Assembly: GCF_030268885.1 (NCBI RefSeq)
Contig: NZ_BSSA01000016.1
Location: 1-64,000, forward strand
Source of the DNA: Kitasatospora phosalacinea
GTDB lineage: Bacteria > Actinomycetota > Actinomycetes > Streptomycetales > Streptomycetaceae
Reading direction: 5' to 3'
DNA: 64,000 nucleotides
Shown one piece after another: positions 54,227-63,712 of this stretch. Below the pieces are notes generated by a model. The model had not been told where the DNA came from. It ran no database searches and worked only from the letters and a program-made list of their open reading frames with translations. Both the position numbers and the translations under genes were made by a program. Numbering within the stretch: the first letter of the stretch is position 1; every line of letters starts with the position of its first letter.

Positions 54227-54889
54227 ATGAACATCCCCAGCCTGTCGGGCGCCAAGGCCCGCCTGGAGGACATGCGCGCCGAGGGCCGCTACATCGTCCC
54301 GCGCTTCGTCGAGCGCACCTCGCAGGGCATCCGCGAGTACGACCCGTACGCCAAGCTGTTCGAGGAGCGCATCATCTTCCTCGGTTCGCAGGTGGACGAC
54401 GTCTCGGCGAACGACATCATGGCGCAGCTGATCTGCCTGGAGTCGATGGACCCGGACCGGGACATCTCGCTCTACATCAACTCGCCCGGCGGCTCGTTCA
54501 CCGCGCTGACCGCGATCTACGACACCATGCAGTTCGTGAAGCCGGACATCCAGACGGTCTGCATGGGCCAGGCCGCCTCGGCCGCCGCGGTGATCCTGGC
54601 CGCGGGCACCCCCGGCAAGCGCCTCGCGCTGCCGAACGCCCGGGTGCTGATCCACCAGCCGTACACCGAGACCGGCCGCGGTCAGGTGTCGGACCTGGAG
54701 ATCCAGGCCAAGGAGATCTTCCGGATGCGCGAGCAGCTGGAGACCATGCTGGCCAAGCACTCGACCAAGACGGTCGACCAGGTCCGCGAGGACATCGAGC
54801 GCGACAAGATCCTCACCGCCGAGGAGTCGCTGGAGTACGGGCTGATCGACCAGATCGTCTCGACCCGGAAGAACTCGTACACCGACTGA
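54227..54889 (+). CDS. clpP2: ATP-dependent Clp protease proteolytic subunit 2
   Basis: A 220-aa ClpP with catalytic Ser118 (GQAASAAAVIL), His143 (VLIHQPY) and the distal Asp. GGAGG precedes the ATG well. Together with ClpP1 it makes the heteromeric tetradecamer characteristic of actinobacteria (family knowledge). It is the last gene of the clpP1P2 operon, followed by an extreme terminator. Confidence 0.96.
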   Translation: MNIPSLSGAKARLEDMRAEGRYIVPRFVERTSQGIREYDPYAKLFEERIIFLGSQVDDVSANDIMAQLICLESMDPDRDISLYINSPGGSFTALTAIYDTMQFVKPDIQTVCMGQAASAAAVILAAGTPGKRLALPNARVLIHQPYTETGRGQVSDLEIQAKEIFRMREQLETMLAKHSTKTVDQVREDIERDKILTAEESLEYGLIDQIVSTRKNSYTD

Positions 54890-54896
54890 CCCGCCG

Positions 54897-54937
54897 CCCC
54901 GGGGTGGTGCGTACGTGACGTACGCACCACCCCGGGG
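54897..54937 (+). terminator. clpP1P2 terminator
   Basis: A 19-bp perfect stem (CCCCGGGGTGGTGCGTACG and its complement) with loop TGA, immediately after the clpP2 stop. Confidence 0.88.
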
Positions 54938-55168
54938 CGTTCCGGTCCGGGCGTCCGTCCCGCACAATGGGCAGTCGGGTCCATGCGCCCGCGACGGCAT
55001 CTGTTCGGTATCAATTCGCCCAGGGCGTAGGGCAGAGCGGTCGAAGTCGGCGGAAACAGCGGCTCGGCAGAGTACCGTCGGATACCAGACCGACCGCCGA
55101 CGGCGAAGCCGGTCTCACAGCACCAGGCCCCGACCCCCGCGGGGCCCCTGGCGAAGGGGAAGCACCTC

Positions 55169-56455
<1,287 letters not shown>

Positions 56456-56476
56456 TCCGCCGCCCGGCCGACGGCT

Positions 56477-56525
56477 GACGCAGCAGGGCCCCGCACCGTC
56501 CGACGGTGCGGGGCCCTGCTGCGTC
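56477..56525. terminator. Bidirectional terminator after clpX
   Basis: A stem of over 20 bp (56483-56519 perfect core with GCAGGGCCCCGCACC, extended outward by GACGCA pairs) between clpX and a convergent gene. Confidence 0.85.
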
Positions 56526-56554
56526 GTGCTGGCCGAACTGCCTTGCGGAGAGCG

Positions 56555-57373
56555 TTACTTGACGACCTCGGCGGCCTGCCGGAGCTCGCGGGCGTCGGCG
56601 GCGATCTTGTCCAGGGGGACCTCGCCGTCCGCGGACTCCTCGATCACGTACATCACGGTCGAGTAGTCGGCCCAGAGGCAGAAGTTGGTCTTCTCGCCGC
56701 TGGAGTCGGTGCCGGTGGCGCAGTCCATCTTGCCGCCGAGCGGGCCCGGGTCCACCGACTTGCGCTGGCCGACCTTGTCGCCGTCGCGCTCCATCGCCCT
56801 GAACTCGGCGTCGAGCTGGGCCTTGGGGTTGCTGAACTTGCCGTAGTAGCCGCCGGCCTGGACGGCCCGGCTCCGGTCGTCGGCGACGTAGACCGCGGCG
56901 GCCGTGCCCTCGGGCGCCTCGCTGTTGGAGGCGGTGTCCTTGCGGATCTGGTCGGCGATCTCCTGGGCGGAGTCGGCGTTGGCCGAGCCGTCCATGCCCT
57001 GGAAGCTGGCCGGCACGGACAGCTTGTACTTGCCGGTCTTCGAGACGGTGTCGTAGGCGAAGTAGCCGATCACGCCGACGCCGGCCAGGATCACCGCGGA
57101 CACGATCGACAGCGTGATCCACAGGCCCTTGCGGGACTTCCGCGGCGGAGCCGGGTAGCCGGGGAAGCCGCCCGCCGGGTACCCGGCGGGCGCACCGGCC
57201 GGGTAGCCCTGCTGGGGCGGGACCGCCCCGCCGCCCCAGGGCTGCTGGGGCTGCTGCTGCGGGTAGCCGTATCCGGGCTGCGGGGCGGCCCCGCCCTGCG
57301 GGGGTACGGGGGCGCCGGGGGCCGGCGGCGGCCCGAAACCGGGCTGCGGCGGGCCGAACTGGTTGTCGGACAC
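56555..57373 (-). CDS. Pro/Gly/Gln-rich membrane protein, paralogue B
   Basis: A 272-aa protein with a disordered N-terminal ~85 residues rich in Pro, Gly, Gln and Tyr (PGYGYPQQQPQQPW). A basic RKSRKG and one membrane helix follow at about 90-112 (LWITLSIVSAVILAGVGVIG), then an extracytoplasmic domain with two Cys (MDCATG, NFCLW). It is 40 bp downstream of a same-strand paralogue with the same layout. The family is common in actinomycetes with no established function; envelope or division-site roles are guesses. Confidence 0.75.
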   Translation of the reverse strand: MSDNQFGPPQPGFGPPPAPGAPVPPQGGAAPQPGYGYPQQQPQQPWGGGAVPPQQGYPAGAPAGYPAGGFPGYPAPPRKSRKGLWITLSIVSAVILAGVGVIGYFAYDTVSKTGKYKLSVPASFQGMDGSANADSAQEIADQIRKDTASNSEAPEGTAAAVYVADDRSRAVQAGGYYGKFSNPKAQLDAEFRAMERDGDKVGQRKSVDPGPLGGKMDCATGTDSSGEKTNFCLWADYSTVMYVIEESADGEVPLDKIAADARELRQAAEVVK

Positions 57374-57413
57374 GGCTGGGACTCCGTTCGCGCGTGGAGG
57401 TGGTGCTGGGGGT

Positions 57414-58331
57414 CTACTTGGCGACGGTCGAGGCGTCGCGCAGCTGGCGGGCCAGCGCGGCCGTCTCGCTGACCGAGAGCTGCTTGCCCTTCGGGTCCAG
57501 GTTGTTGGCGGTCACCGTGCCGATGGTGGAGTGCGTCGCGAAGATGCACACCGGAATGGTCTCCTTGGAGTCCGCCTCGTCGGAGCCGAGCAGGCCGCAG
57601 CTCAGCTTGCTGCCCGGGTCCTTCGAGTCCTGGGCGTCGACGGCGGACAGCTTCTGCTTCCAGACCGCCTTGCCGCCCTCGCCCTCGTCCGCGGAGCCGT
57701 TCATCGCCTCGTCGAGCTTGCCGGCCACGGCGTCGATCGCCTTGCCGGGGTCGTCGACCTTGCCCCAACTGCCGCCGAAGCTGGCCAGGTTGGTGGTGCT
57801 CTTCTGGTAGGTGACGCTCAGCGAGCCCTCGAAGGTGCCCACCCCGTCCAGGCCCTTCAGCGAGCCCTTCTCGCTGGACGACTTCTTGGTGTAGCCCGCC
57901 ACGCTGTCCTGCGCCGCGAGCTTGTACTTGCCCACGGTGTCGGAGCCGGCGTTGCTGCCGCCCTTCAGGCCCCACCAGACGCCGCCGCCGATCACGGCCA
58001 GGCCCACGACGACCACCAGGGCGATGATCCCGCCCTTGCCCTTGGACGGAGCGGGCGGCGGGTAGCCGCCGTAGCCGGGCTGCTGGGGCGCGCCGCCCCA
58101 CTGCTGCGGGGGCGCCGGGGGCTGCCCGTAGCCGGGCTGCGGGGCCGGGGGCTGCTGCTGGGGGTAGCCGTATCCGGGCTGCTGCTGCGGAGCGCCGTAG
58201 GCCGGCGGCTGCGGAGCGCCGTACGCGGGCGGCTGGCCGCCGCCGTAGCCGGGCTGCGGCGGGGGCGCGCCGTAAGGCTGCTGCGGTTGCCCCTGCGGAT
58301 ACTGCTGCGGTCCCTGCCCCTGGCCGTACAT
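57414..58331 (-). CDS. Pro/Gly/Gln-rich membrane protein, paralogue A
   Basis: A 305-aa protein with ~95 N-terminal residues of YGxPQxxP-type low complexity. A membrane helix follows at about 100-122 (GGIIALVVVVGLAVIGGGVW), then an outer domain with two Cys (LSCGLLG, PVCIFATHS). The C-terminus (LARQLRDASTVAK) parallels that of the downstream gene (ARELRQAAEVVK), showing tandem duplication followed by strong divergence. It is first of the two-gene unit and divergent from valS. Confidence 0.75.
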   Translation of the reverse strand: MYGQGQGPQQYPQGQPQQPYGAPPPQPGYGGGQPPAYGAPQPPAYGAPQQQPGYGYPQQQPPAPQPGYGQPPAPPQQWGGAPQQPGYGGYPPPAPSKGKGGIIALVVVVGLAVIGGGVWWGLKGGSNAGSDTVGKYKLAAQDSVAGYTKKSSSEKGSLKGLDGVGTFEGSLSVTYQKSTTNLASFGGSWGKVDDPGKAIDAVAGKLDEAMNGSADEGEGGKAVWKQKLSAVDAQDSKDPGSKLSCGLLGSDEADSKETIPVCIFATHSTIGTVTANNLDPKGKQLSVSETAALARQLRDASTVAK

Positions 58332-58479
58332 CAGTCGTCAGTCTCCCCCGCCGCTTACGAGTTCCGCGGCCGTCTGGTTCGGTCGGTTGGTCGAGTAAGC
58401 GGCACGCTATCGTACGGCCCCCCCACCACGCCCGAGTGGTCCGGACACAATCGGTTCGTAACCGCGGTCCGGCCTTCCG

Positions 58480-58485
58480 TAAACT
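58480..58485 (+). promoter_or_regulatory. -10 element of leaderless valS transcript
   Basis: TAAACT is followed by exactly seven bases and then GTG 58493. No RBS is visible, and the N-terminus after this GTG suits ValS. Confidence 0.5.
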
Positions 58486-58492
58486 GTGCGTC

Positions 58493-61132
58493 GTGACCGA
58501 CACGACGAACCAGCGCCCCGCGAGCTCTCACCCCGGGGACGACGCAGCCACCCTCCCGACGACCTACGCCCCGGCCGAGGTAGAGGGCGAGCTGTACGAG
58601 CGCTGGGTGGAGCGCGGTTACTTCACGGCCGACGCGAAGAGCGAGAAGCCGGCGTACACCATCGTCATCCCGCCGCCGAACGTCACGGGCGCCCTGCACC
58701 TGGGCCACGCCTTCCAGCACACGCTGATGGACGCGCTGACCCGCCGCAAGCGGATGCTCGGCTTCGAGGCGCTCTGGCTCCCGGGCATGGACCACGCGGG
58801 CATCGCCACCCAGAACAAGGTGGAGCAGCAGCTCGCCGAGGCCGGCCTGTCCCGGCACGACCTGGGCCGGGAGGCCTTCGTCGACAAGGTCTGGGAGTGG
58901 AAGGAGAACTACGGCGGGCGGATCCTCGGCCAGATGCGCCGCCTCGGCGACGGCGTGGACTGGTCCCGCGAGCGCTTCACCATGGACGAGGGCCTCTCCC
59001 AGGCCGTCCAGACCATCTTCAAGAAGCTCTTCGACGACGGCCTGATCTACCGCGCCGAGCGCATCATCAACTGGTGCCCGCGCTGCCTGACCGCGCTGTC
59101 CGACATCGAGGTCGAGCACGAGAACGTCCCCGGCGAGCTGGTCTCGATCCGCTACGGCGACGGCGAGGACTCGATCGTGGTCGCCACCACCCGCGCCGAG
59201 ACCCTGCTGGGCGACACCGCGGTGGCCGTCCACCCGTCCGACGAGCGCTACGCGCACCTGGTCGGCCGCACCATCAAGCTGCCGCTGACCGACCGCGAGA
59301 TCCCGGTCGTCGCGGACGAGCACGTCGACCCGGAGTTCGGCACCGGCGCCGTCAAGGTGACGCCCGCGCACGACCCGAACGACTTCGCCATCGGCCAGCG
59401 CCACGACCTGCCGAACCTGACGGTGATGGACGAGCGCGGCGTGATCACCGTGCACGGCCCGTTCCTCGGCCTGGACCGGCTGGAGGCGCGCTCCGCCGTG
59501 GTCGGCGCGCTGCGCGAGCAGGGGCGCGTCGTCGCCGAGAAGCGCCCCTACGAGCACGCGGTCGGCCACTGCTCCCGCTGCCACACCGTGGTCGAGCCGC
59601 GGCTGTCGCTGCAGTGGTGGGTCAAGGTCGCCCCGCTGGCGAAGGCCGCGGGCGACGCGGTCCGCGACGGCCGGGTCGAGATCCACCCGAAGGAGCTGGA
59701 GCGCCGCTACTTCGACTGGGTCGACAACATGTACGACTGGTGCATCTCGCGCCAGCTCTGGTGGGGCCACCGCATCCCGGTCTGGTACGGCCCCGACGGC
59801 GAGGTCGTCTGCGTCGGCCCGGACGAGCAGCCCCCCACCGGCGAGGGCTGGGTCCAGGACCCGGACGTCCTGGACACCTGGTTCTCCTCCGGCCTGTGGC
59901 CGTTCTCCACCCTCGGCTGGCCGGAGCGGACGGCCGACCTGGAGAAGTTCTACCCGACCGACGTGCTGCTGACCGGCCACGACATCATCTTCTTCTGGGT
60001 CGCCCGGATGATGATGTTCGGCCTGTACGCGATGGACGGCGAGATCCCGTTCAGGACCATCGCGCTGACCGGCCTGGTCCGCGACGAGTTCGGCAAGAAG
60101 ATGTCGAAGTCCTCCGGCACCGCCGTCGACCCGCTGGACTGGATGGACGCCTACGGCGCCGACGCGGTCCGCTTCACCCTGGCCCGCGGCGCCAACCCCG
60201 GCGCCGACGTGCCGATCGGCGAGGACTGGGTCAAGGGCTCGCGGAACTTCTGCAACAAGATCTGGAACGCCACCCGCTTCGCCCTGATGAACGGCGCCAC
60301 CGTCCGGGGCCCGCTGCCCGCGCCGGAGGAGCTCACCGCCGCGGACCGCTGGATCCTGTCCCGGCTGAACGCCACGGTCGCCGAAGTCGACGCGCTGTAC
60401 GAGGACTTCGAGTTCGCCAAGGTCTCCGACGCGCTGTTCCACTTCGCCTGGGACGAGGTCTTCGACTGGTACGTCGAGCTCTCCAAGACCACGCTGAACA
60501 AGGGCGGCGCGCAGGCCGACCACGCCCGCCGCGTCCTCGGCGAGGTGCTCGACGTGACGCTGCGCCTGCTGCACCCGATCGTCCCGTTCGTCACCGACGC
60601 GCTGTGGACGACGCTCACCGGCGCCGAGTCGGTGGTCGTCGCCGAGTGGCCGAAGGACTCCGGCTACCGGGACGCCGACGCCGAGTCGGAGATCGCCCAG
60701 CTGCAGCAACTGGTCACCGAGGTCCGTCGGTTCCGCAACGACCAGAACCTGAACGCCACCCAGAAGGTCCCGGCCCGGCTGGGGCTGGCCGGCCACCGGC
60801 TGGAGGTGCACGAGGCCGCGATCCGCTCGCTGCTGCGCCTGACGCCGCCGGAGGAGGGCTTCCACGCCACCGCCTCGCTGCCGGTGGCCGGGGCCACCGT
60901 CGAGCTCGACCTGTCCGGCACCATCGACGTCCCGGCCGAACGCAAGCGCCTGCAGAAGGACCTGGCGGCGGCCGAGAAGGAGAAGGCGCAGGCCACCGGC
61001 AAGCTCGGCAACGAGGCCTTCCTGGCCAAGGCGCCGGACGAGGTGGTCGCCAAGATCCGCACCCGGCTGGCGGCCGCCGAGGCCGACGTCGAGCGGATCA
61101 CCGCCCAGCTCGCGGCGCTGCCGCAGGGCTGA
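58493..61132 (+). CDS. valS: Valine-tRNA ligase
   Basis: An 879-aa class Ia aminoacyl-tRNA synthetase. HIGH motif as HLGH (69-72) within PPNVTGALHLGH, the CP1 editing domain with TTRAETLLGDTAV, KMSKS as KMSKS at 536-540, an anticodon-binding helical domain, and a C-terminal coiled-coil arm (AERKRLQKDLAAAEKEKAQ). GTG 58493 is preferred over the longer frame because of the -10/leaderless spacing. No T-box leader is seen. Confidence 0.97.
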   Translation: MTDTTNQRPASSHPGDDAATLPTTYAPAEVEGELYERWVERGYFTADAKSEKPAYTIVIPPPNVTGALHLGHAFQHTLMDALTRRKRMLGFEALWLPGMDHAGIATQNKVEQQLAEAGLSRHDLGREAFVDKVWEWKENYGGRILGQMRRLGDGVDWSRERFTMDEGLSQAVQTIFKKLFDDGLIYRAERIINWCPRCLTALSDIEVEHENVPGELVSIRYGDGEDSIVVATTRAETLLGDTAVAVHPSDERYAHLVGRTIKLPLTDREIPVVADEHVDPEFGTGAVKVTPAHDPNDFAIGQRHDLPNLTVMDERGVITVHGPFLGLDRLEARSAVVGALREQGRVVAEKRPYEHAVGHCSRCHTVVEPRLSLQWWVKVAPLAKAAGDAVRDGRVEIHPKELERRYFDWVDNMYDWCISRQLWWGHRIPVWYGPDGEVVCVGPDEQPPTGEGWVQDPDVLDTWFSSGLWPFSTLGWPERTADLEKFYPTDVLLTGHDIIFFWVARMMMFGLYAMDGEIPFRTIALTGLVRDEFGKKMSKSSGTAVDPLDWMDAYGADAVRFTLARGANPGADVPIGEDWVKGSRNFCNKIWNATRFALMNGATVRGPLPAPEELTAADRWILSRLNATVAEVDALYEDFEFAKVSDALFHFAWDEVFDWYVELSKTTLNKGGAQADHARRVLGEVLDVTLRLLHPIVPFVTDALWTTLTGAESVVVAEWPKDSGYRDADAESEIAQLQQLVTEVRRFRNDQNLNATQKVPARLGLAGHRLEVHEAAIRSLLRLTPPEEGFHATASLPVAGATVELDLSGTIDVPAERKRLQKDLAAAEKEKAQATGKLGNEAFLAKAPDEVVAKIRTRLAAAEADVERITAQLAALPQG

Positions 61133-61145
61133 CCGCGCGTCAGGA

Positions 61146-61178
61146 AGGGCCGTCGCTCCCCCCGGGGGCGGCGGCCCT
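61146..61178 (+). terminator. valS terminator
   Basis: An imperfect 11-16-bp stem, AGGGCCGTCGC pairing with GCGGCGGCCCT, right after valS. Confidence 0.65.
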
Positions 61179-61274
61179 CCGCCTTTTCCCGAGTTCTTCC
61201 CGGCGGTCTGTCAATTCCCTTGCCCGCGCGTCGCGGTGCGGATCGCGCACCCCCTATTCGGCGTCATTCCCGGG

Positions 61275-61297
61275 CAATTGGCGTTCCGCGCCAATTG
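61275..61297. promoter_or_regulatory. AT-rich inverted repeat upstream of unknown gene
   Basis: CAATTGGCG and its complement are separated by five bases, ~110 bases before the next start. The locally low GC suggests an operator or promoter rather than a terminator. Confidence 0.45.
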
Positions 61298-61404
61298 GAA
61301 TGCATTGCGCCGACCATCCCCGCGCGTTCAGCGACCTTTGCACTTCCGGTGTGTACGGTGGGCGACGTTCCCATTCGGGCGGGGCACGAACGGAGGGTGC
61401 GCGC

Positions 61405-61935
61405 ATGATGGCGACCGGGGAGTTGGTCGACGAACTTCCGGACGAACTTCCGAGGGAAGAAGTGGAGGCGGCCAAGGCCAGGGCGGCGACCCTGCTGCTG
61501 GCATTCCGGCACGGCAACCAGGTCGCCTTCGACACCGAGCTGGACCGGCTGCTGGCCGAGCACGTCGAGCGCGAGGTGGCCACCCTGCTGGTCTGGATCG
61601 CCGCCGAGGCGGTCCGCAAGGCGTACGCCCCCGAGGTCGCCGACCGGGTGCTGCGCGGCCTGGCCCGGCGCGCCCCGCAGGACACCTCCCGGGTGCCGGT
61701 GGACGAGGAGGCCGCGGGCGCCGCCCTGCTGCTGGAGGCCGTCGCCGCGGGCGACGTCGACCGGGTGCGCACCCTGGTGGCGGGGACGCCCGACACCACC
61801 TACCTGCTGGGCGGCCTGGTGCAGGCGGTGGCGATGATGCTGCCGCTGCTGCCCGAGGGCGAGGCCGAGGAGATCGCCGCCGAGCTGCGCCGCCGGCACG
61901 CCGGCCGGCTGCCGACGCCCCGCGGCACGTACTGA
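61405..61935 (+). CDS. Hypothetical helical protein
   Basis: A 176-aa protein that I do not recognise. After an acidic start (GELVDELPDELPREE) it is almost all alpha-helical, Ala/Leu/Glu/Arg-rich, with one moderately hydrophobic stretch (YLLGGLVQAVAMMLPLL, about 133-149). CGGAGGG lies seven bases before ATG 61405; ATG 61408 is an alternative. There are no Cys, no catalytic-looking motif and no signal peptide. It has its own promoter region, with an inverted repeat, and its own terminator. Confidence 0.7.
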   Translation: MMATGELVDELPDELPREEVEAAKARAATLLLAFRHGNQVAFDTELDRLLAEHVEREVATLLVWIAAEAVRKAYAPEVADRVLRGLARRAPQDTSRVPVDEEAAGAALLLEAVAAGDVDRVRTLVAGTPDTTYLLGGLVQAVAMMLPLLPEGEAEEIAAELRRRHAGRLPTPRGTY

Positions 61936-61947
61936 CGGATCGTCACT

Positions 61948-61984
61948 GCGCGCCCCGGAGCGGGTTCCCCGCTCCGGGGCGCGC
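61948..61984. terminator. Bidirectional terminator
   Basis: A 17-bp perfect stem (GCGCGCCCCGGAGCGGG and its complement, three-base loop) between the convergent unknown gene and the GH18 gene. Confidence 0.85.
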
Positions 61985-62000
61985 GGCGCACCGCCTCAGG

Positions 62001-63545
62001 TCACGGCATCGCGTGCAGGTGCGAGCCGACGGTGTTGGCGATCTGGTTGCCCGCGGTGGCGTCCCAGTTGGTCGACCAGGTCATCGCACCGCCGATGGCC
62101 GGCCAGGTCTGGCCCGGCTTGAAGGAGCCGCAGCTGGTGCCGTAGGCCAGGCAGTCCAGTGCGCTGTTCACCACCGACGGGCTGACGTAGCCGCCGCCCG
62201 CCGCGCTGGTGGAGGCCGGGACGCCCAGGCCGACCTGGTCGGCGCGCAGGCCGCCCTGCAGCTGGATGCAGGCCAGGCCGGTGAGGAAGTTCTCGGTGCC
62301 CTGCGAGTACACGCCGCCGTCGCAGCCGAGCATCGCCCCGCTGTTGTAGTACTGCATGTTGACGATGGTCAGGATGTCCTTGGTGGCCAGCGCCAGCTTG
62401 AAGTACTCGCCGCCGGTGGACTGCATGCCGATGGTCTCCGGCGCCATGGTCAGCACGAAGCCGGAGCCGACCTTGGCCTGCAGCGCGTGCAGCGCCTGCG
62501 ACATGTAGGTGGCGTTGACGCCGTTCTCCAGGTCGATGTCGATGCCGTCGAAGCCGTACTGCTGGATCAGGGCGTACGCCGAGTTGGCGAAGTTGGTCGC
62601 GGCGGTGGAGTTGGACACCGAGACGGTGCCGTTCTGCCCGCCGACCGAGATGACGACCTTCTTGCCCGCCGCCCGCTTGGCCGCGATGTCGGCCTTGAAC
62701 TGGGCCTCGGTGTACCCGCCGAGCTTGGCGGAGAGCGTCGGGTCCAGGGTGAAGCTGATCCCGCCCTGCGTGCTGGTGGCGTCCGCGAAGGCCACCGCGA
62801 TGATGTCGTACGCGGCCGGGACGTCGCTGATCCGCTGCGGGGTGGCGCCGTTGTAGAAGTCCTGCCAGTAGCCGGTGAGCAAGTGCTTCCTGGGCGGCGG
62901 TGGCGGCGTCGTGGTGCTCTGCGAGGGCGACGGCGAGGCGCTGACCGAGACGCTCGGCGAGGGGTCGACCACCGTCCCGGAGGGCGAGGGGGACGGGCTG
63001 GTGCCGGTGCCCGGCCCGACCAGCGAGACCTTGTCCACGGTGAACGGGGTCTGCCCGTACCAGCCGTGGAACCAGACCGACACCGAGGTGGTGGACGCGC
63101 CGGTGGTGAAGGTCGAGCTCAGGGTGTTCCAGCCGGAGTTGGAGCTCCAGGTGGACGGGTCGGTGCCGCCGGTGCCGGTGACGCCCGCGAACACGTAGCC
63201 GCCCTGCACCACGGCGCTCAGGGTGTAGGTCGAGTTCGGCAGCACGGCGACGGTCTGGCTGCAGTTGGCGTAGTCGGTGCCCGCCGGGGAGCCCTGCAGG
63301 TCCCAGCCGGTGGCGGCGTTGTTGACCGCGGTGACGGTCGGGCCGCAGGTCCACGGGCTGATGTGGTTGCCGGCCGAGAAGTCGCCGTTGACCACCACGT
63401 CGACGTTGGGCGCGACGCCGGCGGTGGCGGTGCCGGTGCCGGCCATCAGCAGGCCGGCCAGGCCGGTGGAGGCCGCGACCAGTCCGGCGAGCAGGGCCCG
63501 TCCGGTGCGCCGGTCCGGCCGCGGTTGGGGCTGTGGTGCACGCAT
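62001..63545 (-). CDS. Modular secreted GH18 chitinase with carbohydrate-binding domain
   Basis: A 514-aa exported enzyme. Signal region about 15-43 (ALLAGLVAASTGLAGLLMAG, cleavage near ATA-G). A beta-sandwich carbohydrate-binding domain spans about 47-180 (VVVNGDFSAGN onward, CBM4/16-like). A Ser-Pro linker spans about 183-222. The GH18 barrel covers about 225-514, with catalytic motif FDGIDIDLENG and MQYYN. Subfamily features (TGYWQDFYNGA, AYDIIAVAFAD) match Streptomyces ChiC/ChiD-like chitinases. It complements the single-domain chitinase at 35 kb. A DasR-like site lies upstream. Confidence 0.92.
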   Translation of the reverse strand: MRAPQPQPRPDRRTGRALLAGLVAASTGLAGLLMAGTGTATAGVAPNVDVVVNGDFSAGNHISPWTCGPTVTAVNNAATGWDLQGSPAGTDYANCSQTVAVLPNSTYTLSAVVQGGYVFAGVTGTGGTDPSTWSSNSGWNTLSSTFTTGASTTSVSVWFHGWYGQTPFTVDKVSLVGPGTGTSPSPSPSGTVVDPSPSVSVSASPSPSQSTTTPPPPPRKHLLTGYWQDFYNGATPQRISDVPAAYDIIAVAFADATSTQGGISFTLDPTLSAKLGGYTEAQFKADIAAKRAAGKKVVISVGGQNGTVSVSNSTAATNFANSAYALIQQYGFDGIDIDLENGVNATYMSQALHALQAKVGSGFVLTMAPETIGMQSTGGEYFKLALATKDILTIVNMQYYNSGAMLGCDGGVYSQGTENFLTGLACIQLQGGLRADQVGLGVPASTSAAGGGYVSPSVVNSALDCLAYGTSCGSFKPGQTWPAIGGAMTWSTNWDATAGNQIANTVGSHLHAMP

Positions 63546-63626
63546 GCCATCTCCATGTGGGGGAGTGTCGATGGGGGTGCGGTGCGGGGAGCTTCGAACG
63601 TGGAGCGGGTGGGAGCGACTACACGG

Positions 63627-63638
63627 TGGAGTAGACCA
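63627..63638 (-). promoter_or_regulatory. DasR-like element upstream of the modular chitinase
   Basis: On the minus strand TGGTCTACTCCA follows a TTGACA -35-like hexamer (63646-63651). It resembles the elements at 34923, 34947 and 36556. Confidence 0.5.
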
Positions 63639-63700
63639 ATTCCGGTGTCAAGAGGGCCCGCGCCCCGGGGCGCCCGTCCGGCCCGGGCGTACGGAGTCCT

Positions 63701-63706
63701 TAGACT
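63701..63706 (+). promoter_or_regulatory. -10 element of folC
   Basis: TAGACT ends six bases before the folC GTG, again suggesting a leaderless or near-leaderless start. Confidence 0.45.
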
Positions 63707-63712
63707 GGCGGG

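Noticed and set aside
58332..58492. T-box leader for valS
   Set aside because: The gap is 161 bp, shows no T-box sequence or antiterminator fold, and a -10 box sits right at the start codon.
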